In this document: positions 13,835-21,987 of the stretch, in pieces
How the letters are laid out: every line of letters begins with the position of its first letter
Position numbering within the stretch: the first letter of the stretch is position 1
Source: an uncultured Collinsella sp.
GTDB taxonomy: Bacteria; Actinomycetota; Coriobacteriia; Coriobacteriales; Coriobacteriaceae
Reading direction: 5' to 3'
DNA: 33,545 nucleotides
NCBI GenBank assembly: GCA_902494195.1
Contig: CABUSH010000024.1
Span: 1 to 33,545, forward strand
Notes under the pieces: model-generated
Seen by the model: only the letters and a program-made list of their open reading frames with translations
What the model was told of the DNA's origin: nothing
Databases searched by the model: none
Position numbers and translations under genes: made by a program

Positions 13835-14095
13835 ACAGTCTGAAGTGGGCCACCGATAAATTTCGATGGCGAGCATTCGGCGCATTGCCTACGATACGGG
13901 CAAGCCCCGAGGGGCCGCCGATCGGGCGCCTCCGGATGGCCGTCTGCCCCTGCCCCGTAGAGGGCCCGGGGGGTGTTGCCACCGGGGGCGCTCGCCGCTC
14001 CGGACGACTGATAGGAAACTGCCGGGTGCAAGCGCCACGGCCAGGTAATGTGGGTGTCGCAGGGAGGGGTTCCGATCGGCCTACCGATTGGAGGA
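13835..14095 (+). ncRNA. Candidate bridge RNA region in the IS110 left end
   Basis: IS110-group elements transcribe a bridge RNA from the non-coding end upstream of the transposase gene. Its loops guide target and donor recognition. This 250-bp segment is non-coding, very G/C-rich and full of potential stems, for example CCGATCGG-CCTA-CCGATTGG near 14072-14091 and several CCCC/GGGG arms between 13906 and 13990. The exact RNA ends and guide loops cannot be fixed by eye. Confidence 0.5.
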
Positions 14096-14102
14096 TAACA
14101 CC

Positions 14103-15260
14103 GTGGCACCACCTAGAATGCCGGAAGCCGTCATCGGGCTCGATGTCGGGAAATTGTCCCATTGGGCATGCGTCGCGACCCGGGACGGCGAGATACTGCT
14201 GAGCGCCCCCGTCGCGAACAGGGAGGGCGATCTGGACTCGCTGTTCGGCCGCTTCCCCGACGCGCTCGTGGTTGTCGACCAGTCGCGCAACATAGGCGCC
14301 CTCGCGCTCGCCCGCGCCAAGGCGGCCGGGATGTCGGCGGCGTACCTGCCGGGACTCGCGGCACACGGGGCCGCCAGGCTCTTCGCCGGCGACGCCAAGA
14401 CCGACGAGCGGGACGCAATGGTCATCGCGAAGACGGCGCTGGGCATCCCCGACGCACTCCTGCCGGTCAGGGATCCGGGCCCGACGGTCGCGGCGGCGAG
14501 GGCGCTGGCCGCCCAGAGAAACTTCCTGAACTGCGAAAACACCAGGAGCAAGAATCGGCTGCGCAGCATCCTGCTGGAATCGTGCCCCGCCTTCGAGGCG
14601 TTGGTCGACCTGTCCGACGGTCCCCAGCTGAGGCTCATGGCATCCCTCGGCGGGGCCTGGTCGGTGGCCGACGCCGGGCCCCGCAGGGCGGCGGCGCTCA
14701 CGCGCGGGGCGGCGCGCGGCAAGATCGAGGCCCTCGTCCGCTCGACGGCCTCCTCGACAAGGCCGGACGCGGCGGCCATCGCCGCCGAGGACCGGGCGGT
14801 GAGGCTGCTCGCGCGCAGGATCTCCGAGAACTCGGCGGAGATCGATGTGATCACGGCGGAGATATCCGCCCTCCTCGAGGGCGACGATACCTACCGATGC
14901 CTCCTGACGGTGCCGGGGATCGGCCCCAAAACCGCTTCCGAGCTCGCGATCTCCATAGATATCGAAGACTTCCCAAGCCATGACAGGCTCGCGTCGTACT
15001 GCGGCCTGGCGCCGCGCAACCGCCAGTCGGGGACCTCGATTTCCTCGGTGACGGCATCGCGCCAAGGCAACAAGAGGCTGAAGAACCTGCTCATATTCTC
15101 GTGCAACTGCCTTACCCGGACAGAGGGAAGATGGGGCGATTACTACGCTAGGTGCCGAGAGCGGGGCATGCCGCACGGCAAGGCGCTCAAGGCGCTGGCA
15201 CGAAAGAGGCTGAAGGTCATCTACGCGATCATGCGGGACAGGGTGCCCTACGCCGCCTAG
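14103..15260 (+). CDS. IS110-family transposase (DEDD recombinase)
   Basis: The 385-residue protein begins at GTG 14103, with GGAGG eight bases upstream. A TTG at 14088 would overlap that site and is less likely. The N-terminal RuvC-like domain has VIGLDVGKLSHWAC (first Asp), VVVDQSRN and KTDERDAMVIAK (Asp-rich DEDD motif). The C-terminal Tnp-20 domain has LLTVPGIGPKTASELAISI, ASYCGLAPRNRQSG and GNKRLKNLLIFSC, which includes the conserved region of the catalytic serine. Length and domain order are those of a complete IS110 enzyme. It cuts and joins DNA as a seeker of RNA-guided sites. Confidence 0.95.
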   Translation: MAPPRMPEAVIGLDVGKLSHWACVATRDGEILLSAPVANREGDLDSLFGRFPDALVVVDQSRNIGALALARAKAAGMSAAYLPGLAAHGAARLFAGDAKTDERDAMVIAKTALGIPDALLPVRDPGPTVAAARALAAQRNFLNCENTRSKNRLRSILLESCPAFEALVDLSDGPQLRLMASLGGAWSVADAGPRRAAALTRGAARGKIEALVRSTASSTRPDAAAIAAEDRAVRLLARRISENSAEIDVITAEISALLEGDDTYRCLLTVPGIGPKTASELAISIDIEDFPSHDRLASYCGLAPRNRQSGTSISSVTASRQGNKRLKNLLIFSCNCLTRTEGRWGDYYARCRERGMPHGKALKALARKRLKVIYAIMRDRVPYAA

Positions 15261-15371
15261 TCGAAGCGCTCCGAACAGATTGGAGCCCATCGGCCGAAAG
15301 GCCTGGCGTTAGCATGTCGCGATTCAATCTCGAAAACAGCATTGCCCAGTTGACAAAACTATAGGAACACC

Positions 15372-15400
15372 CCCCGAAGGTCAATTGCCGCTGCATGCAT
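15372..15400 (-). pseudogene. Detached 5' end of pilin 3 (start codon and leader)
   Basis: The ATG at 15400, with GGGAG eight bases upstream, and the overlapping ATG at 15396 match the double start of pilins 1 and 2. About nine leader codons are left before the IS junction. Continued translation would run into the IS right end, so the promoter-proximal piece makes only a short fused peptide. Confidence 0.8.
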
Positions 15401-15475
15401 ATGCGACACTCCCTTCGCTCAGGGCTTGTAGATACATCGCCGAGCGTAGGGCAATTGCATAATTCTGCACTGGTC

Positions 15476-15490
15476 TTGCCGTTGCGGCAG
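15476..15490. promoter_or_regulatory. Palindromic operator candidate, copy 6 (original pilin 3 promoter)
   Basis: TTGCCGTTGCGGCAG has two changes from the perfect palindrome. It lies 76 bp before the pilin 3 start at 15400, close to the spacing at pilins 1 and 2, and now drives a gene cut by IS110. Confidence 0.6.
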
Positions 15491-15497
15491 ATCACGC

Positions 15498-15656
15498 CTA
15501 CGGCATCCAGTCGAAAACGTTCTTGCCGAGCGTCTGGCGCATGTTCCCGACCTGCATCTCGATATGGATGCCATCCTCATCGATGACGGTGTTCATGCCC
15601 CCGAATCTGGGTGTTACCGTCTTGACGTCACCCGCGGCCGAGGCACTGCTGACGAA
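15498..15656 (-). pseudogene. 3' remnant of an unidentified gene
   Basis: A minus-strand frame of 52 codons with no proper start ends ...GKNVFDWMP stop. It contains MNTVIDEDGIHIEMQVGNMR. Codon use looks like real coding sequence, but an in-frame stop at 15657 closes it upstream, so it appears to be the C-terminal stump of a larger protein. It lies just upstream of the pilin 3 promoter. I do not recognise the family. Confidence 0.45.
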
Positions 15657-15659
15657 CTA

Positions 15660-16158
15660 TGAACTAGAGTGATGGAGGGCTGCCTGCTCTTCAGAACTTC
15701 CTCCCCTTCCCCCTTAGCACCGGCCTTTCAGAGGCGATCTGAGACCAGTTCTCGGTATTGCCCCGAACCACGTAGGGATCTTCTCAGAAATGGCCGGATT
15801 TCGGTTCTGAACGGCTCTGCCGGCATCAATCCCCTTCACACCTGCGCGTCATATGCATTTGTAAAAAAGGCTGAGCGCCCGATTGTCTTGAAGCGTATTT
15901 TTTCGGGCGTTTTGGCAACGTGGCTATCGCGCAAGTAGACGAAATAGATGGACGCAGGCAAGATTCATTCGCGTATGTAGACCAAATAGACGAACTAGTT
16001 TGCGTATGCGGAATCAATAGATTGACGAAATGTGGAATCGCAGTGGAGGGGGGATCTATTAAAATCATGATTCTACAAAACCGCAGTTAGATGGGCATGT
16101 CCTTATTAGCTAAAAATCAGTTGTTGATTCTTCGTTGCTTACCTTGTTGATTCTTAAC
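15660..16158. other. Island edge, no supported genes
   Basis: About 500 bp with only short unsupported frames. The A/T content rises sharply towards the tRNA gene. Two 23-bp near-direct repeats are present at 15928-15950 and 15970-15992 (19 of 23 positions match), each containing GTAGAC.AAATAGA. They could be regulator or recombinase arm-type sites at the border of the integrated element. Confidence 0.45.
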
Positions 16159-16190
16159 AAAAAAAAGGTCAGGCACTACGTGCCTGACCT
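16159..16190 (-). terminator. Intrinsic terminator of the tRNA-Pro gene
   Basis: AGGTCAGGCA and TGCCTGACCT form a 10-bp stem with a 5-base loop, followed on the minus strand by eight T. This is a strong Rho-independent terminator 10 bp after the encoded CCA. Confidence 0.93.
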
Positions 16191-16199
16191 GCAAACTTC

Positions 16200-16276
<77 letters not shown>

Positions 16277-16318
16277 AAGCTTTTGTTTGTTGCTCTGCTC
16301 TCGCTCGCAACAGGGAGT

Positions 16319-16348
16319 ATATTAACCCGAAACTTTGTCCTTGTGCAA
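16319..16348 (-). promoter_or_regulatory. Promoter of tRNA-Pro
   Basis: On the minus strand TTGCAC (-35) and TAATAT (-10) are separated by 18 bp. They place the start of transcription about 30-40 bp before the tRNA 5' end. Confidence 0.65.
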
Positions 16349-16356
16349 GAACTTTT

Positions 16357-17571
16357 TTACAAATTTTGAAGCAAGTCCAAAATTGTATCTGCGAGCTGGG
16401 GTTTTGTTAATACGGGAAGTTCTTGCGTGCCCGTTGTGCTCACAATCCAGGCCTTGTTGGTGTCAGTCCCAAAGCCCGAATCGGCGCGCGATACATCGTT
16501 GGCGATAATGGCATCGCAGCCCTTTCGGGTCAATTTACGCTCAGCGTACTCGACGACGTTATCGGTCTCGGCCGCAAAGCCGATCACGCTGCGATTGCCC
16601 TTTTGACGTGAGAGCTCGGCCAAGATGTCAACGGTCTCGACGAGCTCAATTCGATCCAGGCGTTCGTTGGCCTTTTTGAGCTTATGGTCCGCAGGGGCCG
16701 CCGGTGTGTAGTCGGCGACGGCGGCCGCGCAAATGGCCGCATCGGCCGCCTGGAAGGCGCTCAGCGCCGCCTCCAGCATCTCTGCTGCGGTCTGCACGCG
16801 CACGCACTCCACGCCGCGGGGAACATCGAGCGATGTCGGTCCCAGTACGAGCGTGACGGAGGCACCGCGGCGTGCGGCCTCCCCCGCCAGAGCGATACCC
16901 ATCTTGCCCGATGAACGGTTACCAATGAAGCGCACGGGGTCGATCGGCTCGTGCGTGGGGCCGGCGGTAATCACGATGCGCTTACCTGCCAGGTCCTGAG
17001 GCGCTGGGTTGAGCGTCTCGCAGACAGCCTCGACGATCTCCTCGGGCTCGCTCATGCGTCCCGTGTCCACGTCGCCGCAGGCAAGGTAGCCACTGCCCGG
17101 ACCCACCACATGCACGCCGCGGTCGCGCAGCGTGGCCATGTTGGCCTGCGTCGCCGGCGCCTTCCACATGCCGTTGTTCATAGCAGGTGCGATCACGATG
17201 GGTCGCGGCGTCGCAAGCAGCGTGGTGGAGATAAGGTCATCGGCGATGCCGTTGGCCATCCTGGCGATGATATTGGCCGTCGCGGGCGCCACGACCACCA
17301 GATCGGGCTCCTGCGCCAGCGAAATGTGGTGGATGGGGTCGGAAGGATCGTCGAATAGGCCCACGGCAACGGGCTCGTTGGTGAGCGCACGGAAGGTGAG
17401 CGGGCCCACAAACTCGGTGGCATGCTCGCTCATAACGACCTTGACGCGCGCACCGCGCTTTTGCAGCAGGCGCACGATATTGCACGACTTATAGGCGGCG
17501 ATCCCGCCGGTAACGCCCAGCAGGATCGTTTTTCCCTCAAGTTGCATTGAATTGTTGGATGCCGCCGTCAT
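16357..17571 (-). CDS. coaBC: Bifunctional phosphopantothenoylcysteine decarboxylase / phosphopantothenate-cysteine ligase
   Basis: The 404-residue protein joins 4'-phosphopantothenate to cysteine (CoaB) and decarboxylates the product (CoaC) on the way to coenzyme A. The N-terminal flavoprotein domain shows TGGIAAYKSCNIVRLL, the active-site His in DPIHHISLA, PAMNNGMW and the clamp ACGDVDTGRM. The CoaB domain shows TAGPTHEPIDPVRFIGNRSS and AAVADYTP, and later GFAAETDN and ANDVSRADSGFG. Length is normal for the fused bacterial enzyme. It is the last gene of the long minus-strand block, and its start lies two bases after the zinc-ribbon gene's stop, with AGGAAG in that gene's end. Confidence 0.96.
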   Translation of the reverse strand: MTAASNNSMQLEGKTILLGVTGGIAAYKSCNIVRLLQKRGARVKVVMSEHATEFVGPLTFRALTNEPVAVGLFDDPSDPIHHISLAQEPDLVVVAPATANIIARMANGIADDLISTTLLATPRPIVIAPAMNNGMWKAPATQANMATLRDRGVHVVGPGSGYLACGDVDTGRMSEPEEIVEAVCETLNPAPQDLAGKRIVITAGPTHEPIDPVRFIGNRSSGKMGIALAGEAARRGASVTLVLGPTSLDVPRGVECVRVQTAAEMLEAALSAFQAADAAICAAAVADYTPAAPADHKLKKANERLDRIELVETVDILAELSRQKGNRSVIGFAAETDNVVEYAERKLTRKGCDAIIANDVSRADSGFGTDTNKAWIVSTTGTQELPVLTKPQLADTILDLLQNL

Positions 17572-17573
17572 CG

Positions 17574-18293
17574 CTACGCTTCCTTGCTCGGGAGTACCAG
17601 GAGGCGGTGGCAGTACGGGCAGTGCGTAATCTCGCTACCGTCGTGGTTGAGGTCGCTCATGGACGATGCCTGCAGCGCGGTGTGGCAGACCGTGGGGATG
17701 TTGCCCTGGATGGTCTCGACGGCCAGGCCGCGGAACTGCTTGAGCAGACGCTCGTAGTCGGTGAGCACGTCGGCCGGCAGCGTAGCGGCAAGCGCGGTGC
17801 GCTCCTTCGTGGCGGCGTCAATCTGAGCCTGTAGGTCGGCGGCCTTAGCGCGCGCGGCCTTGGTATCGGCCTTCACACCCTCCTCGAACTTGGCGATGAT
17901 TGCCTGCGCGCGGGCCTCGCGGTCGAGCGCCTCCTTATGGGCGATGACGACATCCTTGCGGGTGTGCTCAATCTTGTCCAGACGCTTGGCCAAGGTGGCG
18001 AGTTCATTCTCCAGGTCCTGAACCTCGCGGTAGTCGGAGCCGTCGACGTGGCGCTTCTTGGCAGCCTCAATGGCGTTGTTGGTCTGAATCTCGGTGGTGT
18101 TGAGATCGTCGAGCTCAATGTCCAGATCCTTGCGCTGGGCGTAGAGCTTGGTCATCTCGGACTTGAGCTTCACATAGGTCTTGCGCTTGGAAGCGAGCTC
18201 CTTGAGCTCCGGCATATTGGCAAGTTCGCTCTTGTTGCGGGCGAGCTCCAAATCGATCTGTTGCAGCTTGAGTAGCGTAGCGCCGGCGCTCAT
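17574..18293 (-). CDS. Coiled-coil protein with C4-type zinc ribbon
   Basis: The 239-residue product is mostly a long heptad-rich coiled coil (about residues 5-170, with LELARNKSELANMPELKEL and AQRKDLDIELDDLN). It ends in a zinc ribbon with CHTALQ and CPYCHRLL. This is the DUF164/zf-RING_7 family, often encoded beside a Nif3-like gene in Gram-positive bacteria. Its role is unknown, and nucleic-acid or protein bridging is assumed. The ATG at 18293 overlaps the Nif3 gene stop as ATGA, with AGGAGAG upstream. Confidence 0.88.
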   Translation of the reverse strand: MSAGATLLKLQQIDLELARNKSELANMPELKELASKRKTYVKLKSEMTKLYAQRKDLDIELDDLNTTEIQTNNAIEAAKKRHVDGSDYREVQDLENELATLAKRLDKIEHTRKDVVIAHKEALDREARAQAIIAKFEEGVKADTKAARAKAADLQAQIDAATKERTALAATLPADVLTDYERLLKQFRGLAVETIQGNIPTVCHTALQASSMSDLNHDGSEITHCPYCHRLLVLPSKEA

Positions 18294-19099
18294 AAGTTCT
18301 CTCCTTTTGTCACAGTCCACCATTGGCAAGGGTTCAGTATTTTAATCGCATGACGGGGGTCGACCCCGGCATCAACTGCAGAGTTCATCAATATATCAAC
18401 GAACGGCTCCTCGGAGCGGTCGTGGCCGAGCAAGATTACCGGCAGCCCGCGCAAGGCGAGGTCTTGCGCCACGTGGTAGCCCGCCTCGCCCGTCACGACA
18501 ATATCTGCGCCCGCGGCGATGGCGAGCTCTCCAAAGTCGCCCAGTGAGCCGCCCAAAATGGCGACGGTGCGGCACGGGCGATCGGTTTCGCCCCATACAC
18601 GCGGGTCGCTGCCGAAGGCCGTGGCAGCACGGGTGGCAAGATCGCGCAGCGTGCACGGGTCGTTGAGCGTTGCAAGCGCGCCCAGGCCGGTGGCCTCAGG
18701 GCCGTCCACGTGCTCCAGCGAGCTCACGGGCGCGGCGCCCAGCAGCTCACTTAGGTAGGCACGAGCCTCGTGCGAGCGGTCCAGATTGGTATGGAGCGAA
18801 ATAATGCTCACGCCGCAGCGGGCGGCCTCAAACAGCGCTGCGCTGCACTGGGGGCGCGACGCATCCGCCGGGCAAAACGCCTCGGGCGCCTTGATGTAGA
18901 TAGGATGATGCGTCAACAACACGTTGGCACCGGCCTCCTGGGCGCGGCGCACGTTGGCTTCGGTCGCGTCGAGTGCGCAGGCAACACCGGCAATCTCCGC
19001 GGCAGGGTCGCCGACGGAGAGTCCTACATGGTCCCAACTCTCGGCGTCCGCCTTGGGGTAGCGCGCCAGCAGGGCGCGCTCGAGCTCGGCGACGATCAT
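18290..19099 (-). CDS. Nif3-like dinuclear metal centre protein
   Basis: The 269-residue protein has the Nif3/YbgI hallmarks: DHVGLSVGDP, LLTHHPIYIK with two metal-binding His, HTNLDRSHEA, and the C-terminal VTGEAGYHVAQ and LLGHDRSEE. The His and Glu residues form a two-metal site in a toroidal hexamer in characterised relatives. The family is widespread, and a GTP cyclohydrolase-like function has been proposed without firm proof. It is translationally coupled on both sides, overlapping the zinc-ribbon and cysteine desulfurase genes by four bases each. Confidence 0.92.
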   Translation of the reverse strand: MIVAELERALLARYPKADAESWDHVGLSVGDPAAEIAGVACALDATEANVRRAQEAGANVLLTHHPIYIKAPEAFCPADASRPQCSAALFEAARCGVSIISLHTNLDRSHEARAYLSELLGAAPVSSLEHVDGPEATGLGALATLNDPCTLRDLATRAATAFGSDPRVWGETDRPCRTVAILGGSLGDFGELAIAAGADIVVTGEAGYHVAQDLALRGLPVILLGHDRSEEPFVDILMNSAVDAGVDPRHAIKILNPCQWWTVTKGENL

Positions 19100-20274
19100 G
19101 CGGCACCCACGATCGACAGCAGCGCTTGGGCAAAGTCGTCCAGATCGGCTGGGTTCACGCGGTCATCGAACGAGATGCGAAGAGCGCCGAGAGCTTGCTC
19201 GCGACCGATGCCCATCGCGCTTAAAACATGGCTCGGGTCCATGCTGCCGCTCGAGCACGCCGAGCCTGCCGATACCTCAAAGCCGGCGGCGTCGAGCTTG
19301 ATGATGAGCTCCTCGGAGTCCATGCCGTCAATGTAGATCGACACCATGCCGGGCAGACGATCGGCATGCGCATAGTCGCCCATGGTGGCGTGAATGCGCG
19401 GGTGGGCCGTAAGCGTGGCGTAGAGCTTGTCGGAAAGGGCTTGCAGCTTCGCGCGCTCCTGGGCCACATAGGGCGCCAACGTGTGGGCGGCAGCGGCAAA
19501 AGCCAGCTGCGTGCGCAGATCCTGCGTGCCGGCGCGACGGCCGGCTTCCTGTCCACCACCAAAGATGCGCGGACGCAGCGGCGTGCGGTTCTTAAGGTAG
19601 AGTGCGCCGGATGCCACGGGACCGCCAATCTTGTGAGCGGCGACGGACATGGCGTCGACGCCCAGCTCGGCGGCATCGAGCGGAATATGCAGATAACCCT
19701 GGATGGCATCGGTGTGGAACAGGGCGCCGACAGCATGTGCAGCGGCGGCCAGCTCGCGGATGGGCTGCACCACGCCGGTCTCGTTGTTGGCTGCCATGAT
19801 GCTCACGAGTGCGACGTCGTCGCCGAGCAAGTCGCTCAGCGCGGCAGGCTCAATATAACCTGCACGGCAGGGCTGCACCAGGTCGACGGTAAAGCCGGCA
19901 GCACGCAGCAGCGGCAGGTTGTCCAGAATCGAATCGTGCTCGATGGCAGATACAATCACGCGGTTACGCTTACGGTCGCGCTGACGGGCGCCTTCGGCAA
20001 GACCGAGCAGTGCCAACTGGTTGGCTTCGGTGCCGCCGTTGGCCAGTACAATCTCGGACGGGCGAACGCGTACGCCAAAGCTACGGGCGATCTCGCGACG
20101 TGCCACTTCCAGGCGCGCAGCGGCCTTGCGTCCAAGCGAGTGCAGCGAGTTGGGGTTGACGCCGGCAAGCTCGCTGTCGTCGTACTCACGCTGCGCAAGG
20201 AGCGCCTCGGCGCGCATGGGCGTCGAGGCGGCATAGTCAAGATTCACGGGTATGCGGTTTTGACCTGCGGTCAT
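19096..20274 (-). CDS. Cysteine desulfurase (IscS/NifS class)
   Basis: The 392-residue PLP enzyme takes sulfur from cysteine for Fe-S clusters and tRNA thiolation. Visible motifs are NLDYAASTPM, NGGTEANQLAL, AIEHDSI, SVAAHKIGGPVASGALYLK with the PLP lysine, the GGGQEAGRRAGTQ segment, and SAGSACSSGS carrying the persulfide cysteine. Length and motifs are normal for class I/II-like IscS. No iscU or mnmA gene adjoins in this window, so the acceptor is not shown. The ATG follows a GGAGG that lies at the end of rpe. Confidence 0.95.
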   Translation of the reverse strand: MTAGQNRIPVNLDYAASTPMRAEALLAQREYDDSELAGVNPNSLHSLGRKAAARLEVARREIARSFGVRVRPSEIVLANGGTEANQLALLGLAEGARQRDRKRNRVIVSAIEHDSILDNLPLLRAAGFTVDLVQPCRAGYIEPAALSDLLGDDVALVSIMAANNETGVVQPIRELAAAAHAVGALFHTDAIQGYLHIPLDAAELGVDAMSVAAHKIGGPVASGALYLKNRTPLRPRIFGGGQEAGRRAGTQDLRTQLAFAAAAHTLAPYVAQERAKLQALSDKLYATLTAHPRIHATMGDYAHADRLPGMVSIYIDGMDSEELIIKLDAAGFEVSAGSACSSGSMDPSHVLSAMGIGREQALGALRISFDDRVNPADLDDFAQALLSIVGAA

Positions 20275-20280
20275 AAGGGT

Positions 20281-20952
20281 TTATGCCTCCTGTGCTGCCT
20301 CGTTGCCCAGCTTCTGCAGCAGTGCAACCTCGGCAGAGGGATCTTCGGACTTAAATACGGCGGAGCCGGCTACGAGTACGTTGGCGCCGGCCTTGACGAC
20401 CTCGGCGATGTTCTTGGAAGAGATACCGCCATCGACCTCGATGAGAGGCGAAACGCCGTGACGCTCGCACATGGCCTTGAGCTCGTGCAGTTTGGCAATG
20501 GTGCCCGGGATAAAGCTCTGACCGCCAAAGCCGGGGTTCACGCTCATGAGCAGCACCATGTCGACGACGTCAATGATGCTCTCGAGTACGCACACGGGGG
20601 TGGCGGGGTTGAGCACCACGCCGGCCTTGACGCCGCGCTGCTGCAGATGGGTGAGCGTGCGGTGCAGGTGCGTGGAAGCCTCGTAGTGCACGGTGATCAT
20701 GTCGGCTCCGGCGTCGGCGTACCAATCGACCGTCTCGTCGGGGTTCGACACCATCAGGTGCGCGTCGACCGGCACATCGGTGGAGCGCTTGACGGCCTTA
20801 AGGATGTCAACGCCAAAGGTGAGGTTGCCGGTAAAGTGGCCGTCCATGACGTCGAAGTGCACAAGGTCGGCACCGGCGATCTTGTCGAGTTCGCCCTTGA
20901 GGTTGGCCATATCGGCCGAAAGGATGGACGGAGCGATTTTAATGGAACCCAT
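20281..20952 (-). CDS. rpe: Ribulose-phosphate 3-epimerase
   Basis: The 223-residue TIM-barrel enzyme interconverts ribulose 5-phosphate and xylulose 5-phosphate. Motifs are IAPSILSADMANL, HFDVMDGHF (metal and catalytic Asp), DAHLMVSNPD, VLNPATP, LLMSVNPGFGGQSFIP and IEVDGGIS with the second catalytic Asp. Length is normal. It lies seven bases before the cysteine desulfurase start region and 18 bases after gpsA. Confidence 0.97.
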   Translation of the reverse strand: MGSIKIAPSILSADMANLKGELDKIAGADLVHFDVMDGHFTGNLTFGVDILKAVKRSTDVPVDAHLMVSNPDETVDWYADAGADMITVHYEASTHLHRTLTHLQQRGVKAGVVLNPATPVCVLESIIDVVDMVLLMSVNPGFGGQSFIPGTIAKLHELKAMCERHGVSPLIEVDGGISSKNIAEVVKAGANVLVAGSAVFKSEDPSAEVALLQKLGNEAAQEA

Positions 20953-20970
20953 GGTAGTAGCCTTTCTGCG

Positions 20971-21978
20971 CTAGTCGGTGAGTCCGTAGAACTCTTGAGA
21001 AGGGACGCGGTCGGTGAGAATCTCGAGCGCCCTATCCAAAGTAACACCGTTGTAGAGCGTTTGCTCCACGGCAAAGGTGAGCGGAATATCTACGCCCAGC
21101 GAACGGGCGAGTTCGCTCACGCTGCGGGCGGCGACGGCGCCCTCGACAACCATATGCGTGCGCGTCTGGTACTCGTCGAGCGAAACACCGTGGGCAAACT
21201 CGTAGCCAAAGGTGCGGTTGCGCGAATGCTCGGAGGTGCAGGTGGCAATGAGGTCACCCATGCCGGCAAGTCCCATGCAGGTCATAGCTTGACCGCCGCG
21301 GGCATGCACCAGACGGCTAATCTCGGCCAGGCCGCGCGTCATGATAAGGGCGAGCGTGTTGTCGCCGGCACCGGTGCCGGCGGAGATGCCGCACACGATG
21401 GCGATGACATTTTTCATGGCACCGCAGACCTCGACACCGGTCATGTCTTGCGACAGATAGATGCGAAAGGCCGTGGACAGGAGCAGGTCCTTAAAGGTCT
21501 CCCCTACCTGCGTATCTTCGCTGGCGATGACGGCGGCAGAAAGACCTCCGCGGCAGATTTCCTCAGCATGGTTGGGGCCCGAGAGCGCTGCCACGCGCGA
21601 TTCGTTGCCGATCTCGCTGGCGATGACCTCGCTCATGAGCAGGCCGGACTCGGGCTCAATGCCCTTGGTGAGGCAAAGCACCGGGGTATCGGCGGCGATA
21701 AAGGGCGCGGCCTGGTGGCATACGCTGCGAAGGTGCTTCGAAGGAACGGCAAAGATGATGGCCTCGGCGTCGTCGAGCGCCTGCACCAGCTCCGTCGTGG
21801 CGATGACGTTGCCGGGCAGCTCGTAGCCCACAAGGTAGCGGGGGTTGTGATGCTCGTCATTGATGCCGGCGGCCGTCTCCTCGCTATGGGCCCACATGGT
21901 CACGCGCTCGGCTCGCGCGGCGGCAAGGCCCGCGACGGCGGTTCCCCAGGAGCCGGAGCCAATCAGCGCAACATTCAT
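20971..21978 (-). CDS. gpsA: NAD(P)-dependent glycerol-3-phosphate dehydrogenase
   Basis: The 335-residue enzyme makes sn-glycerol 3-phosphate from dihydroxyacetone phosphate for phospholipid synthesis. It starts with the Rossmann motif IGSGSWGTAVAGLAA. It also has CLTKGIE, ALSGPNHAEE, CGAMKNVIAI with the catalytic Lys, GMGDLIATC, and RNRTFGYE with the substrate-binding Arg. It follows plsY closely, and its product is the PlsY substrate. AGGAGAG precedes the ATG. Confidence 0.97.
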   Translation of the reverse strand: MNVALIGSGSWGTAVAGLAAARAERVTMWAHSEETAAGINDEHHNPRYLVGYELPGNVIATTELVQALDDAEAIIFAVPSKHLRSVCHQAAPFIAADTPVLCLTKGIEPESGLLMSEVIASEIGNESRVAALSGPNHAEEICRGGLSAAVIASEDTQVGETFKDLLLSTAFRIYLSQDMTGVEVCGAMKNVIAIVCGISAGTGAGDNTLALIMTRGLAEISRLVHARGGQAMTCMGLAGMGDLIATCTSEHSRNRTFGYEFAHGVSLDEYQTRTHMVVEGAVAARSVSELARSLGVDIPLTFAVEQTLYNGVTLDRALEILTDRVPSQEFYGLTD

Positions 21979-21987
21979 GACTCTCTC

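Larger units (their letters stand above)
13832..15371 (+). mobile_element. IS110-family insertion sequence, about 1.54 kb
   Basis: The boundaries come from comparing pilin 3 with pilins 1 and 2. The pilin leader sequence runs up to GGAGATACCCC (13821-13831) and resumes at CCCCGAAGG (from about 15372). The element has a 271-bp left non-coding end, a DEDD transposase and a roughly 110-bp right end. There are no long terminal inverted repeats, as expected for IS110. A few C on both sides blur the exact crossover. A few bases of C may be the shared core. It appears intact and potentially active. Confidence 0.88.

Noticed and set aside
13833..15290. Minus-strand open frame of 485 codons across IS110
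   Set aside because: It is antisense to the transposase, and Arg/Gly/Pro-rich composition marks it as a shadow.
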